DNA of 30,809 nt, taken from positions 1 through 30,809 of the forward strand of contig PIVW01000012.1 of the NCBI GenBank assembly GCA_003353825.1, read 5' to 3'. Of this stretch, positions 19,301 through 24,700 are shown one piece after another. How positions within the stretch are numbered: the first letter of the stretch is position 1; each line of letters starts with the position of its first letter. This DNA is from Chloroflexota bacterium (GTDB lineage Bacteria; Chloroflexota; Anaerolineae; J102). The notes below the pieces were generated by a model, which was given only the letters and a program-made list of their open reading frames with translations, searched no databases and was not told the origin of the DNA. A program made the translations under genes and the position numbers.

Positions 19301-20870
19301 ACCCCTGGCTGAAGATGCATTCAGTTTTGCCCACGGTGCCATCGGCGATACCGAGATCCGGATCCCTCTCACAACGATTGAGGTGCAGGGGAGTTTGAGT
19401 CTCCTTGCCTTTGCTTACAATGTGCGTACTGCAACGATCTCTACCGTCTTCCCAACCACAAACCCTGTCGCTACCTGCACGGACGATGGTAATTGCCCCC
19501 ATTGGCAAGATGTTTACACCTGGCCGAGTTTGGGCCCGGATGTCATTCCTAACGCCGGCCAACCGCAAGGCCACCATGCCCAGGTCGTGCTCTCCAGCCC
19601 GCAAGGCCTGCAGACCGGTTGGGGGCCGGGCGAGACATTGCAATACGTCGCCACCGTGCGCAATTTGGATCATGTGCCATTGGACCAGGTCGGTATGATC
19701 CTGGATGGCAGCCCTGGCCTGAGCTTCGAATCACTCGACAAGGGTGTTCTCAGCCTCGCCCAGTCCGACCGCTGGTATGTGCAACTGGACGAGATGGTAC
19801 TTGGCGAGATCCAGGAAATCACCCTAACAACCAGACTCAGTGAGGACCTCACGGCTATCGATTTCGTGACCGTGACTGCCGAACTGGATATACCACTATC
19901 CGCCATGGAGCCGATCTTGACCATCGACCACTATACACACCGCGTTGACAGTCAAGCACCAGAAGTGGCCATAAACCTAGCGGCATCAGCTTTACCACCC
20001 GGTGCTCAGCTTGTGAGCGGTACGGCCCACGACGCCGACGGAGGTGGCGTGGATCGGGTAGAAGTCAGTGTGAATGGTGGCCCCTGGATGCTGGCCGAAG
20101 GCACTGTTGCATGGCTGGCTGTCGTGCATGTCCCCAGTAGCGACACCTTTAATTTGGCGGCCCGTGCAATCGACGTACATGGCTACGTCAGTGCAGTGGA
20201 AGCGCTGCAAGTTGCGGTCGATGCCGAGGCGCCCACCGCCGATATCGCACTCGATAGCCCGCTCATCGGAGGCCGAATTGCGCACGTGATGGGAACGGCA
20301 TCCGACAGTGGAGGCTCCGGCGTTGCTGAAGTACAGATTCAGATCAACGGCCGCAGTTGGGTGCCCCTTGCCCTACCATTAGAACCGGCGAGTGGTGACA
20401 GCGTCAGGTGGCGTTACAACTGGTCGCTTCCCCGTGAGGATGGCAGTCACTATACGTTGGCTGTGCGCGCAGTGGATGGCGCCGGCAATGTGGGGGCCGC
20501 ATCTGAGGGTTATGAGGTCATTGTGGATAGCATTGCGCCTGTGACCGATATCCTCGATCCGCTCCCGGGCGCAGACGTGCTCCCACCCAGCTTGCGTATC
20601 TCCGGTGTCGCCTATGACAACAACCTCGACACGGTAGAAGTTAGCGTCGACGGCGGCCAAAGCTGGCAACTGGCCGAGTTAGAACCACCGTCCGAGGGCA
20701 TCGGCAACTGGTCGGCTCAGGTAGCTCTTCCTGTACCAGGATGGGAGACTTTGATCATCCAAAGTCGGGGCATCGACCTGACAGGCAACCGGGAAACCCT
20801 TGGTGCCCCGGTGCGCGTACATGTCCAGGAAGATGTTATTCCACTTTGGATGCCCTTGGTTGTTCAGTAG
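7305..20870 (+). CDS. Giant multidomain membrane-anchored surface protein 1 (4521 aa)
   Basis: A signal peptide (1-33, ending ANA) leads into a LolA/LppX-like domain (about 34-265). Two transmembrane helices (about 296-345) flank VTRRRR. Then come an Asp-rich calcium-binding block (409-515), an unrecognised region (516-1085), a second hydrophobic segment (1088-1130), a second Asp-rich block (about 1350-1494), Ig-like domains (about 1640-1850), a seven-blade FG-GAP propeller (1920-2320), three beta-helix modules (about 2350-3165), a LamG/concanavalin-like domain (3279-3480), Ig-like repeats, a CBM9-like domain (about 3894-4075), a DUF11-like domain and three C-terminal Ig-like domains. The chain ends IPLWMPLVVQ. 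By positive-inside logic the long C-terminal part is extracellular. It is probably an adhesin or matrix protein; polysaccharide binding is inferred from LamG, CBM9 and the beta-helices, and no catalytic site was identified. The frame is open throughout and the GTG start has a consensus ribosome binding site. A paralogue follows in tandem. Confidence 0.92.
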   Translation: MHHFIRQYGSILFPVVFILALLVSSGSSRTANAEELPPAQAVQAALDAARQASAYRFNAHVEQHVLPRALPSNIGKQGSKLIMNLEGETIGGERTRLQWYVGESPQQDAPTAQILMDGNEAYIGKDGRWIRVEEPLGAAAPAADSLTFLDAITAVERLPDVQTAAGMGTRYAFAIDGPAYAEMMRERTQKLLSQDMGIEVQVKADQTYWKLQGNGELWVGSDGLPQRLIVDLLMPEVTDNYDSQVHMQVDFNSFGSDIAAIAAPVDSGDGNYVLPPPTSSVERNRLQMNVEGPVSDAAAIILLTLVGGGLAIWLVTRRRRTLYAIIVGATTFSMVVGFPLQVFATTQSLDRLSRRAGLSDALTELGITSSVSDQIQPSQTAAAAPVDLAPSIDTVVDCLTLPNGVVASDDYDNDGMDNVTEHCLGTDYREADSDFDTISDTDELTGFSLGGKTWTTNPLQRDSNLDGMDDASEWTPNWVTNSPNTLDVDGDGIPNPWDNDNDGDGVIDELDNSPYDVLGYKSSYDLTVSKPSGDLHSDTYVYIDLTIQPQDASHLRYNTTPLDWPYDDKAQIKDLDHSKEDVKLIPMVEFKSCTRPSLIDQYGLVVADSTTSSDPDCSEQYQVLAPLTAVGNYGAIDAFKTRVAWTPNETAAGVDLTDVRMGWLVQVKTDTQKIKWHYDYQRHRWVSKTTINSTDEVAVSYYESKFRLTGLKVTESEDVEVALFGAPNAPETTSSSTTHDEGREIFNLATNMIPRVLYYEDPDFQSLVSDFSHANNSIYSTWHISSTLAVDYKTYGHEDEALAATTMTETPNLLSNNYSNSRTPMLVIGYEETTGALGLGQTDGVSISDNDITVDLSKNTLATLRQVQINQYQHDSGGWSAFSMNEAITELDSRYPNQADQRVKETIDALYLTYYGGMVNYVAVNGTTVVGTTANDQAFADLTDQPQETTLPGYVNATYQIDYLVDLSETEGEIEGWRTWQDALLASGADTLNGVMNYAGQLISRLPDDGSISDGFYWGNRVSPTSVQNVSGSADSSNDPTSNGNSQSSAANAVVWLSSVGAIIETAEIWTQYSNHKGNVSDMQSQMELATAIAATIVTVVLFLLASPLLFIGDLLIAFMISSIFGKALDSIGLNLNLQGVFDDIVKWLVGVISDFTLYSKLKDDNPVTSSPLGIALSNEDEGLVEGNGVGLTITYTTAIVKGPGKSKWNWTHSRSGRVSDVNDSTAHGKWNWNSATASVTHDTPSNSSTVCSEATDDYPQRNCVGNTVVTVTPQEAVRDLGISLTTTLYYSLKYQSCWGVSVVYDSCERRTTSGWSPTRDDTDAWNNASDTIYLDVFPDTLSKLWGWSDINNPDFDGDSVSTVVENVLPTSASNWDTDGDNVSDYYEIYEVSSIPWSADSDHDGLNDYQELLIGTSPTVADTDGDGLKDGKEVCYFNGSVMKGGWEVTTLGSGDGFKYYVCSNPLEADEDNDTMTDSQEKKVGTSPFMPNTAPRLTQTVLGPLFDHDNTVVTILGPDDTLTEQFSLLSDMALPITRTLSWCGDTGVFGDLSVTDTSSNSGYTMPTPTSGSVGDQDCTFWDFSQNAIHTGEQVSVTLEVPASSTAPSGIVTQTLTLPYIDPIDLTLSSVQVTQPLIVDTDVPTTTISAPADDDFIDGGSYVVGGVASDATSWVTGVEVSVDSGDWQAATGTDSWAWTWTLPADGTYTISSRATDVVDNVQSPPTSISVTVDNTAPGASFTSLSDGQVISDITPNSQGGAAIVVQGSATDLLSGVSLASGVGVVQLSIDGHAWEAVWPTNRSRPEEPVSWSHIWEVDAQSSGSHTLKVRAIDTLGHVGDETLIEVIIDVLAPLVTVGNYSAQLPGNTTSTLTGYVDDTGNVPLPSRPKTLAGDLDSLDDATTWWEAGTVSDLSGATATWIGDFNADGLSDAAIGMPSYGSTGQVVIMYGAPGGWPIPSDVSPLSASASTITASDASQLGQYLAPAGDVNGDGLSDLLIGDSDNNRVFVIYGRVGTTGSPWDVSALGQNGRTAQKAYGLVLTAGSGTVGQWIASAGDVNDDGYGDLLVGTSTELYLVTGRSRFAYQTIDITTDAAAVVPFDGNGSAMAIGVGDMDGDLFGDFAISDPAGGQVYLFNGSKDFRTASVSFPQQSLDPTTDAVASFTGDSTLGEQLLALGDVNGDGYSDFMYSSGSAPRLVFGIQGGGWGQNHGGDRTLSYSPAAAGVLSAPGDVNADGYDDIVLGNASGDSYLIHGASSLASIPNIEATISDVQSIASTPYSLGADLNGDSSSDLLVLPSGIGGATASASALFTSMPQIHPSHLPISGGAGHRGTSQINAAGTETIAGTWTAHVDDDYCATCDNDGYVWYENSAGPVNDAAFSNLQTAVNMTFANGTVLVKPGVYSSIKIATGGLLVKGVDADAVFIDGGGGDHAVKVRAVTSVTLNHLTLRNATNGLRLQTTGTYVPGEGGQANAGLRIKLKNSAIYDVTNGVRMPQAATLDVKNSTLVGNSAGDANIFIEISSAQSSQDSNTSIPEDASSTTASLPNLRVKTTALVSPTGTASPTWINLSASTNDFSWTSTGSEWVGAGAWSPAAESTQITFEEADFVDTIDSVYRTGADTLLTSGYHTYLARAHVSASYCATCANDGYTWGVDAFDNIQSAINSGAAQVQVRPGIYRDQVYLVSGVEVIGAGGEISIAELPADATEGTLFKGEGVRGASVAHLTLNGSGIGDGMIFEDGASGITVDRTIIRNTNTGVTVSDSDTEVVMANLTVVNNQTGVLASACGSVDVRNTIFAYQDGTGLDTASCATTSEHTYNLFWRNNDDLLVDSSTVGSPTPGEVFEDPLFVNASQHNYQISDNSPGVNAGDPDDPSLPGSGDRIDIGAWQHAQASFYADDDYCETCANDGLNWQINAFDTIQSAVDAAATTMASAFGSGSPVIYSIGVAGGAYNEDVTLPSYTYLQGVGADSVIIDGSGSGSVVTIDGATRVQVSGVTVTGSGVSTDDAGIDVIDASNNVTVTRNIVRNNANGILFADGSNGVVINNTLVGNSTDTIRSEDPHTWISVRNNILSYGDKGMHSTNGGTFINDYNLLDGNTSTGYYQDSVVWLMQRPNEAFTTDPMFNNPGNHDYSLQVGSPAVNKADPFTPLTQGGGTRADLGYAEVIAMPATVLFGLEGTTSVDVNSGVSTTQVGISYVVSNTIPISDTIPTNWSSATVSTPGETGSYWTADITPGPNDGLYRLYTQGSDVSGNPSAILYSGAFLADSTAPVVNILDATSTDMIAHYQLDEGSGLTARDSSGNSYDGNLQNGPTFTTNVAPVSFTNPYALDFDGVDDYVSISDTRLIDDLKALTLAAWAEPDTVPLSDRAQYVSLGGGKASLLMQNSQFEFELQIDGSSYSVSGGTPFAGFWQHVAGTYDGETMRLYVNGSEVSSLAMTGTVQSGNGVALNSSNEPYDGRLDDVRIYSSALDTNQLSLLISSGDATSPATSLKMDVSDWLPTGVPGETIYNVAQVYFDVDGITYGASPSATLASQGQTQRYETRVALEDGTHTITAYAVDRTGNIGQSDSTSLTVTTMRNEAAMTDPLPGATVASASLTLRGNVHYMDSDGDGFMGADGQLEILVDGSSQGMATVDSTSDLVTSWSKDITLSGDGDHTITMRASLADGTSDSSDMTSTLILDTTAPTLAITSPVDGTVVNQNFSLTGSTTDSGAGAGVASLETSSDGGFSWMAQAFESDGSFDIDWSITDLQDYVSYPILVRSSDWAGNSQTKTANIIIDSLGPVAFEPINFSPDAGSHLTTDDLFAYSWPAPLDGSGTAIALMDTSAVTDTIPTTVIGEGNQGLEAAFPGAGTWYIHLMFEDGVGNQSKSTYGPYYVEAATSTLAAASAENTWTQSIIIDGLIDIRNGEWRPDREELDADPRGDALQSLYTVWDEQDLYLGWQDTLWALHGSAWFYFDTKTGGNRQAIHTPALELPMGADYALEINSSTEGTLWRYDDNSWQPLAEDAFSFAHGAIGDTEIRIPLTTIEVQGSLSLLAFAYNVRTATISTVFPTTNPVATCTDDGNCPHWQDVYTWPSLGPDVIPNAGQPQGHHAQVVLSSPQGLQTGWGPGETLQYVATVRNLDHVPLDQVGMILDGSPGLSFESLDKGVLSLAQSDRWYVQLDEMVLGEIQEITLTTRLSEDLTAIDFVTVTAELDIPLSAMEPILTIDHYTHRVDSQAPEVAINLAASALPPGAQLVSGTAHDADGGGVDRVEVSVNGGPWMLAEGTVAWLAVVHVPSSDTFNLAARAIDVHGYVSAVEALQVAVDAEAPTADIALDSPLIGGRIAHVMGTASDSGGSGVAEVQIQINGRSWVPLALPLEPASGDSVRWRYNWSLPREDGSHYTLAVRAVDGAGNVGAASEGYEVIVDSIAPVTDILDPLPGADVLPPSLRISGVAYDNNLDTVEVSVDGGQSWQLAELEPPSEGIGNWSAQVALPVPGWETLIIQSRGIDLTGNRETLGAPVRVHVQEDVIPLWMPLVVQ
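8190..8340 (+). other. Membrane hairpin in giant protein 1
   Basis: Two hydrophobic helices (about residues 296-316 and 322-345) are joined by the basic turn TRRRR. The basic turn should face the cytoplasm, which leaves both the N-terminal LolA-like domain and everything after the hairpin outside. The same layout appears in giant protein 2 around 22636-22782 with the turn RKRR. Confidence 0.75.
8529..8850 (+). other. First Asp-rich (thrombospondin-3-like) calcium-binding block
   Basis: Residues 409-515 contain repeated DxDxDGxxD-type loops, for example DYDNDGMDN, DSDFDTISD, DSNLDGMDD, DVDGDGIPN and DNDGDGVID. These match the calcium-binding loops of thrombospondin type 3 and dockerin-like repeats. 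The block directly follows the membrane hairpin, so folding outside the cell probably depends on calcium. Confidence 0.8.
8850..10565 (+). other. Unrecognised conserved region shared by both giants
   Basis: Residues about 516-1085 match no family I can name. Shared anchors with giant protein 2 are a QP..SHLR....LDWP.DD..QI.DLD.S pattern (SHLR at 553 here), TLRQVQINQY, and SRYPNQ (893-898; RRYPNQ at 935-940 in the second protein). It sits between the first Asp-rich block and the mid-chain membrane segment. The conserved motifs in otherwise divergent sequence suggest a folded domain under selection. Confidence 0.6.
10566..10700 (+). other. Mid-chain membrane segment in giant protein 1
   Basis: Residues about 1088-1130 form one long or two short hydrophobic helices (AIAATIVTVVLFLL, then LLFIGDLLIAFMISSIFG). 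Giant protein 2 has the equivalent at 25165-25443 and shares the string AIAATI. A hairpin here would return the chain to the outside for the second Asp-rich block. Confidence 0.65.
11353..11790 (+). other. Second Asp-rich calcium-binding block
   Basis: Residues about 1350-1494 hold further loops: DFDGDSVS, DTDGDNVSD, DSDHDGLND, DTDGDGLKD and DEDNDTMTD, each followed by the E..IGTSP-like spacer typical of bacterial thrombospondin-3-like repeats. Giant protein 2 has the same block at about 26167-26580. Confidence 0.8.
13062..14260 (+). other. Seven-blade FG-GAP (integrin alpha-like) propeller
   Basis: Seven calcium-loop motifs begin at residues 1920, 1985, 2054, 2110, 2175, 2228 and 2281: GDFNADGLSD, GDVNGDGLSD, GDVNDDGYGD, GDMDGDLFGD, GDVNGDGYSD, GDVNADGYDD and ADLNGDSSSD. 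Spacing is 53-69 residues. Seven units is the number expected for one complete integrin-like beta-propeller. Confidence 0.85.
14350..16800 (+). other. Three Cys-headed beta-helix modules
   Basis: Each module opens with a YCxTC pair (C2355/C2358, C2639/C2642, C2899/C2902) in a context like VDDDYCATCDNDGY, then AF..IQ.A and right-handed beta-helix turns such as VKPGVYSS and VRPGIYRD. Modules 2 and 3 close with a DPLFVN...SPGVNAGDP-type tail seen in pectate-lyase-like secreted proteins. No conserved catalytic Asp/Arg set is evident, so binding rather than cleavage is more likely. Confidence 0.75.
17139..17745 (+). other. LamG/concanavalin A-like lectin domain
   Basis: Residues 3279-3480 begin MIAHYQLDEGSG, contain ALDFDGVDDYV, then WQHVAGTYDGETMRLYVNG, and end DGRLDDVRIYSSAL. 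This is the full hallmark pattern of LamG-like jelly-roll domains, which commonly bind glycans. Confidence 0.9.
18984..19530 (+). other. CBM9-like carbohydrate-binding domain
   Basis: Residues about 3894-4075 start with IIIDGLIDIRNGEW, then LYTVWDEQDLYLGWQD and WFYFDTKTGG, and end with a strand-rich segment. The pattern (IDG...W, then W..DLY, then aromatic-rich D) resembles family 9 carbohydrate-binding modules or related DOMON-type folds. The assignment is by motif only. Confidence 0.55.
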
Positions 20871-20921
20871 TGTAGTGTAGCAGGAATCGATACCCTTCTT
20901 TATCAGTCCATACCCTCCAAG

Positions 20922-21117
20922 ACCTGTCAGGATTTCAAGGCTATCCGGCCTGAAAATGATAGCCATCATTAGCGATTCGTTGTTAAGTTGTGTGTTCTCA
21001 ATAAATTGTGGCACCTCACCCAGACCTGTCAGGTTTTAACCGCAATCGAGTCTGCTAAACTGGTCGCAATATCGGCGATACGTTATCGAGTACGTACGCT
21101 CAGAAACCTGACAGGTC
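20922..21117. repeat. ACCTGNCAGGT palindromes (three copies)
   Basis: Copies are at 20922-20931 (ACCTGTCAGG, last pair lost), 21024-21034 (ACCTGTCAGGT) and 21106-21116 (ACCTGACAGGT). The second and third also form a larger 14-bp inverted pair, 21023-21036 with 21104-21117. Repeated occurrence in one gap suggests a dispersed palindromic element or a regulator site, perhaps also structuring the 3' end of giant gene 1. Confidence 0.65.
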
Positions 21118-21344
21118 CAACCCCACACGCTCGATGTTCCTGTTAGTTCCCAAGATGTTTGCAACACCAATTGGTGAATATCGTCTAAATGTTCCGGTTA
21201 CCTTAGTAGCCAGAATACCTTAATAAAAATGATCATAATATCATATTGTATCTTATCTGTACCATTTCACACATAGTAACGATCAACACCATTGGCGAGA
21301 TATGACGCCGAACCAGCCTTAGTTTTATCCGTCTTCTTTTACTG

Positions 21345-21499
21345 GACTTTGGCCATTTTCCAAAATCGATTTTTTATCAGATCACGACTACTACATATAG
21401 TACTTTATAAAAGATAACTACTATATATGGACTACTGTTATGTAAACCTAGCGGATTTTTGGTGCTTTACTTGACAATAATGACAAAATGGCCAAAGTC
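21345..21499. repeat. 15-bp perfect inverted repeat around AT-rich DNA
   Basis: GACTTTGGCCATTTT at 21345-21359 is perfectly complementary to AAAATGGCCAAAGTC at 21485-21499, with 125 bp between. A second, interleaved pair is ACTTTATAAAA (about 21400-21410) with TTTTATAAAGT (about 21503-21513). The enclosed DNA also has two similar ACTACTAYATATRG motifs. It could be a small non-autonomous element, a long-stem RNA or a paired operator; no coding capacity is visible. Confidence 0.6.
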
Positions 21500-21695
21500 G
21501 CGTTTTATAAAGTCATACGTTTTTGAAACCGGTTTGCTGTTGCTTGGCAATATCTGTAGTATCGAATCAATGTTGCTCTAACTTGGATACATGCATTACC
21601 GTATCTATCGAAGCTGGAGTTCAAACTCAAAAAACACAGATAGCACCCTGAACTTGAAAGATATCCACACTCACATTCCTTCATTCAGACTGGAA

Positions 21696-21702
21696 AGAGG
21701 AG
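21696..21702 (+). promoter_or_regulatory. Ribosome binding site of giant gene 2
   Basis: AGAGGAG lies 7 bases before the ATG at 21710. The next residues (MYHSRRLVLFALSLLI) form a signal peptide, so this pair fixes the start of the second giant gene. Confidence 0.85.
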
Positions 21703-21709
21703 TTAACCA

Positions 21710-24700
21710 ATGTACCATTCACGCCGTCTCGTACTGTTCGCCCTGTCACTCCTGATCACTCTGGCCATTAGCGGTGGTCTCGTATTGGCACTGAACAACC
21801 CTGTGCAATCCGACCCTAAAGACGCCATCCTTGCTACATTTGAGCGTGCTCGCAGCCAAGACAGCTATCATGTGGTCGCCGATATCGAGCAGACCATGAT
21901 CCCACGGGCGATGGTTGCCAACCTGGGCAAGAGCGACAAGACCAGCGCCATGCGCATACTGGGTGATGTCGCTCAAGGCACCAAGGTGGATGGTTCCCCA
22001 GATCAACGCGCTCGCATGCAATTCTATGCCGGGGCCGGGCAGGCGCCCGTAGAAATGATGATTGCGGGCGATGAAGCCTTTGTCGGTTACCAGGGCAAGT
22101 GGCTGAAAGTGGATGATCCCATGAGCGGCGTCGCCCCCGGCGCCGACTATCTCGGCTATCTGGTCGCTGTAGAGAATGTCAGTGAGGCAGAGATCGTCAA
22201 TACAGCCGAGGGTAGCTTTAGCCGCTACACCTTTAGCATCAACGGCGAAACGTACGCCGAATACCAGCGCCAGCGAACTCAGGAGCAGTTGGCAGGCCAA
22301 TTGCCCAACGGTGTCGAGATACAACCCCATCCTGTGCATATGGCGATGAGCGGTGATGGTGAGTTATGGATCGATTCTGAGGGGCTGCCAAAAAGACAGA
22401 TTCTCAGTCTCTCGATGCCGGGCGTCTCTGAGCGATACGATGCCCAGGTCGAGATGATCATAGATTTCTCTCGCTACGGCGATCCTATTCCGGCCCTTCA
22501 GGCGCCTGAGCCCTCAGGAGAAGCGGGCGCCTTGGTCATGCCCGAATCCCCACCTGTCGATAGCGAGACAGCAGGCGCCGCCTCTAACAATGTCAGCATC
22601 GAAGCGATGGCCGCACCCCTACGCCCGCTGGTACCGGTCGCCATCCCCAGTCTGATCGCCCTACCCTTGCTCGTACTGGCCGTGCTATTGGTCAGAAAAC
22701 GACGGACTATTTATGTAGCGATCGTGTCAACCCTGATCGTGATGATGGTCGTCCAACCTCTGTTGCAGGCGGGACAATTCACACGATTTGACAGCCATCG
22801 CGCAGAAGCATCACCATTGGCATCCGCCTTATCAAAGGTAGGGGCCATGCCGGCGTCGCAGACAAGCGTGATGAATGCAGCCACGATCGAGGACCTGGCG
22901 AGTGTGGCACAATCTGACTTACAAGATTGTCATTCGCTCCATGTGGCGGACGGTAGCCAGCCAACTGGGGATGACGACGGCGACGGTTTGACCAATGAAA
23001 CGGAATGGTGCCTTGGAACCGATTACACCCTGGCTGATACCGACCTGGATACCATTGCAGATAACGTTGAGTTGGCCGGCTTCACCTATAGCGACACGGT
23101 CTGGACATCGGATCCTCAACAAGCGGATAGTAACAATGATGGTATGTCCGACAAAGATGAGTGGAATCCCACCCTCACCGATCCCAGCTACAACGGCACC
23201 GACACCTTTACAGACCATGATAGCGATGGCGTCCCCAATCTGTGGGATGACGACAACGATGGGGATGGTGTAAAGGACAGCCAGGATAATTCGCCCTACA
23301 GTGTAATGCCCTTCCGGCCCTCTTTTGACATCAATGTCACCGGCCACAACACCGATACGGCTGTTTACGTCGATGTCCAGATACAGCCTGAAGAGGACTC
23401 GCACTTGCGTTTCAGCCTTACGTCGTTGGACTGGCCCAGTGATGATCAGGGCCAGATCCAGGATCTGGATAATTCCACCGACGATATTAAGCTGATACCG
23501 GTCCTAGCCATTAAGGGAACCATCTCTCCCACATTGAGCCATAAATATGGCATCGCCGTCTCGCAACTTCCCGACGATGGGATCAATATTGCTTTCGACT
23601 ATTCCATATGGGTGCCTCTGCAGCCTGTTGTAGAGACCGGTAATATCTCAGCCTTTAGTGCTCGCCTTGCCTTTGTCTCCGCCGAGGTGGACTTTGGCCT
23701 CAATCTCTATGACGGCAAAATGCTGTGGATCACCCAGGCGGCATTGGATTCCTGTGTGGCCGGGTCTGTTATATCGGCTAAGACTGGGGACCCCGTGCCA
23801 GATGCCTGCGCCTCCATCAGTACCGAGAGTTCTATCATCGCCAGCTACACTGAAGATTGGATACGCGTCACCGGCCTTAGCGTCTCAGAATATAAAGATG
23901 TAGAGGTGGGTTTGTTTGGTACGAGCGCGCCTGTGACGAGCAGCGATGCCAATACGCCTGACGAAGACACGACCCTGTTCACGCTCATGTCGGCCGGGCT
24001 GGCGGGTTCCTTCCTCTACTACATGAACCCTGATCTCGACACGATGGATACCAACTTCAGTGATCCCGGCGCTTCCAGTCCTTTCGCGCCGACCTGGGGC
24101 ATCGATCCCACGACCATGCTTGTGGAAGTAGATCATTTTACCCATCTCGATGAAGCCCTGGCCACCACCACACAGACCAACACGGTCGCATTGCTTGACA
24201 GCCTCTCTACCAGCAGCCCTGATGGTGTTGAGTGTACGGTCAATACAACTGGCCAATACACACCAACCGTAGCCATGGCCTATCAGGATACCAGGGGTGC
24301 GATGGACTTAAGTAGTAGCAAAATGACCATCGTCAATGGTAGACAAGCAGTCCAATCCTCGGCGTCGGTCCAATTTACGGCAAGGTTGGCGGAAATGCCG
24401 GTCTTCACCCTGCGCCAGGTGCAATTGAACAGCTACGCCTGCGAAATCGGGGACGACGGCGCCGCCACCTGGGCCACGTTGTCCAGCAACGGCGCTCTGG
24501 ATGAAGTTAGCCGGCGCTATCCTAATCAGTCCCAACAGCGTTGGATGGGCATGGTGCAACAGATCTTCGTAGCCTATTACACCGGCCGTTCCAACATCAT
24601 GTCAGTCAATGGCCAGTTATCCAGCTCCGTAGGAGAAACTGCACCGACAGATGCATTTAGCGGTTTTGTCGACGAAACAAGCTTCTCCATGCCAGACTAT

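Larger units (their letters stand above)
20871..21709. other. Intergenic region between the two giant genes
   Basis: This 839-bp stretch has no supportable gene and is distinctly AT-rich in its right half (21220-21520), unlike the flanking coding DNA. It contains three copies of an ACCTGNCAGG palindrome, a 15-bp inverted repeat and several smaller symmetric AT-rich motifs. No convincing promoter or intrinsic terminator was found; a TTGACA at 21471-21476 lacks a well-spaced -10. Confidence 0.7.

Noticed and set aside
20871..21709. Frameshift splitting one even larger gene into two
   Set aside because: The second gene has its own ribosome binding site, signal peptide and full repeat of the N-terminal architecture, so it is a separate gene rather than a broken continuation.
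22919..23404. 161-residue open frame on the minus strand
   Set aside because: It is antisense to the Asp-rich block of giant protein 2, whose GAC/GAT-rich codons keep the opposite strand open. It has no ribosome binding site or recognisable domain.
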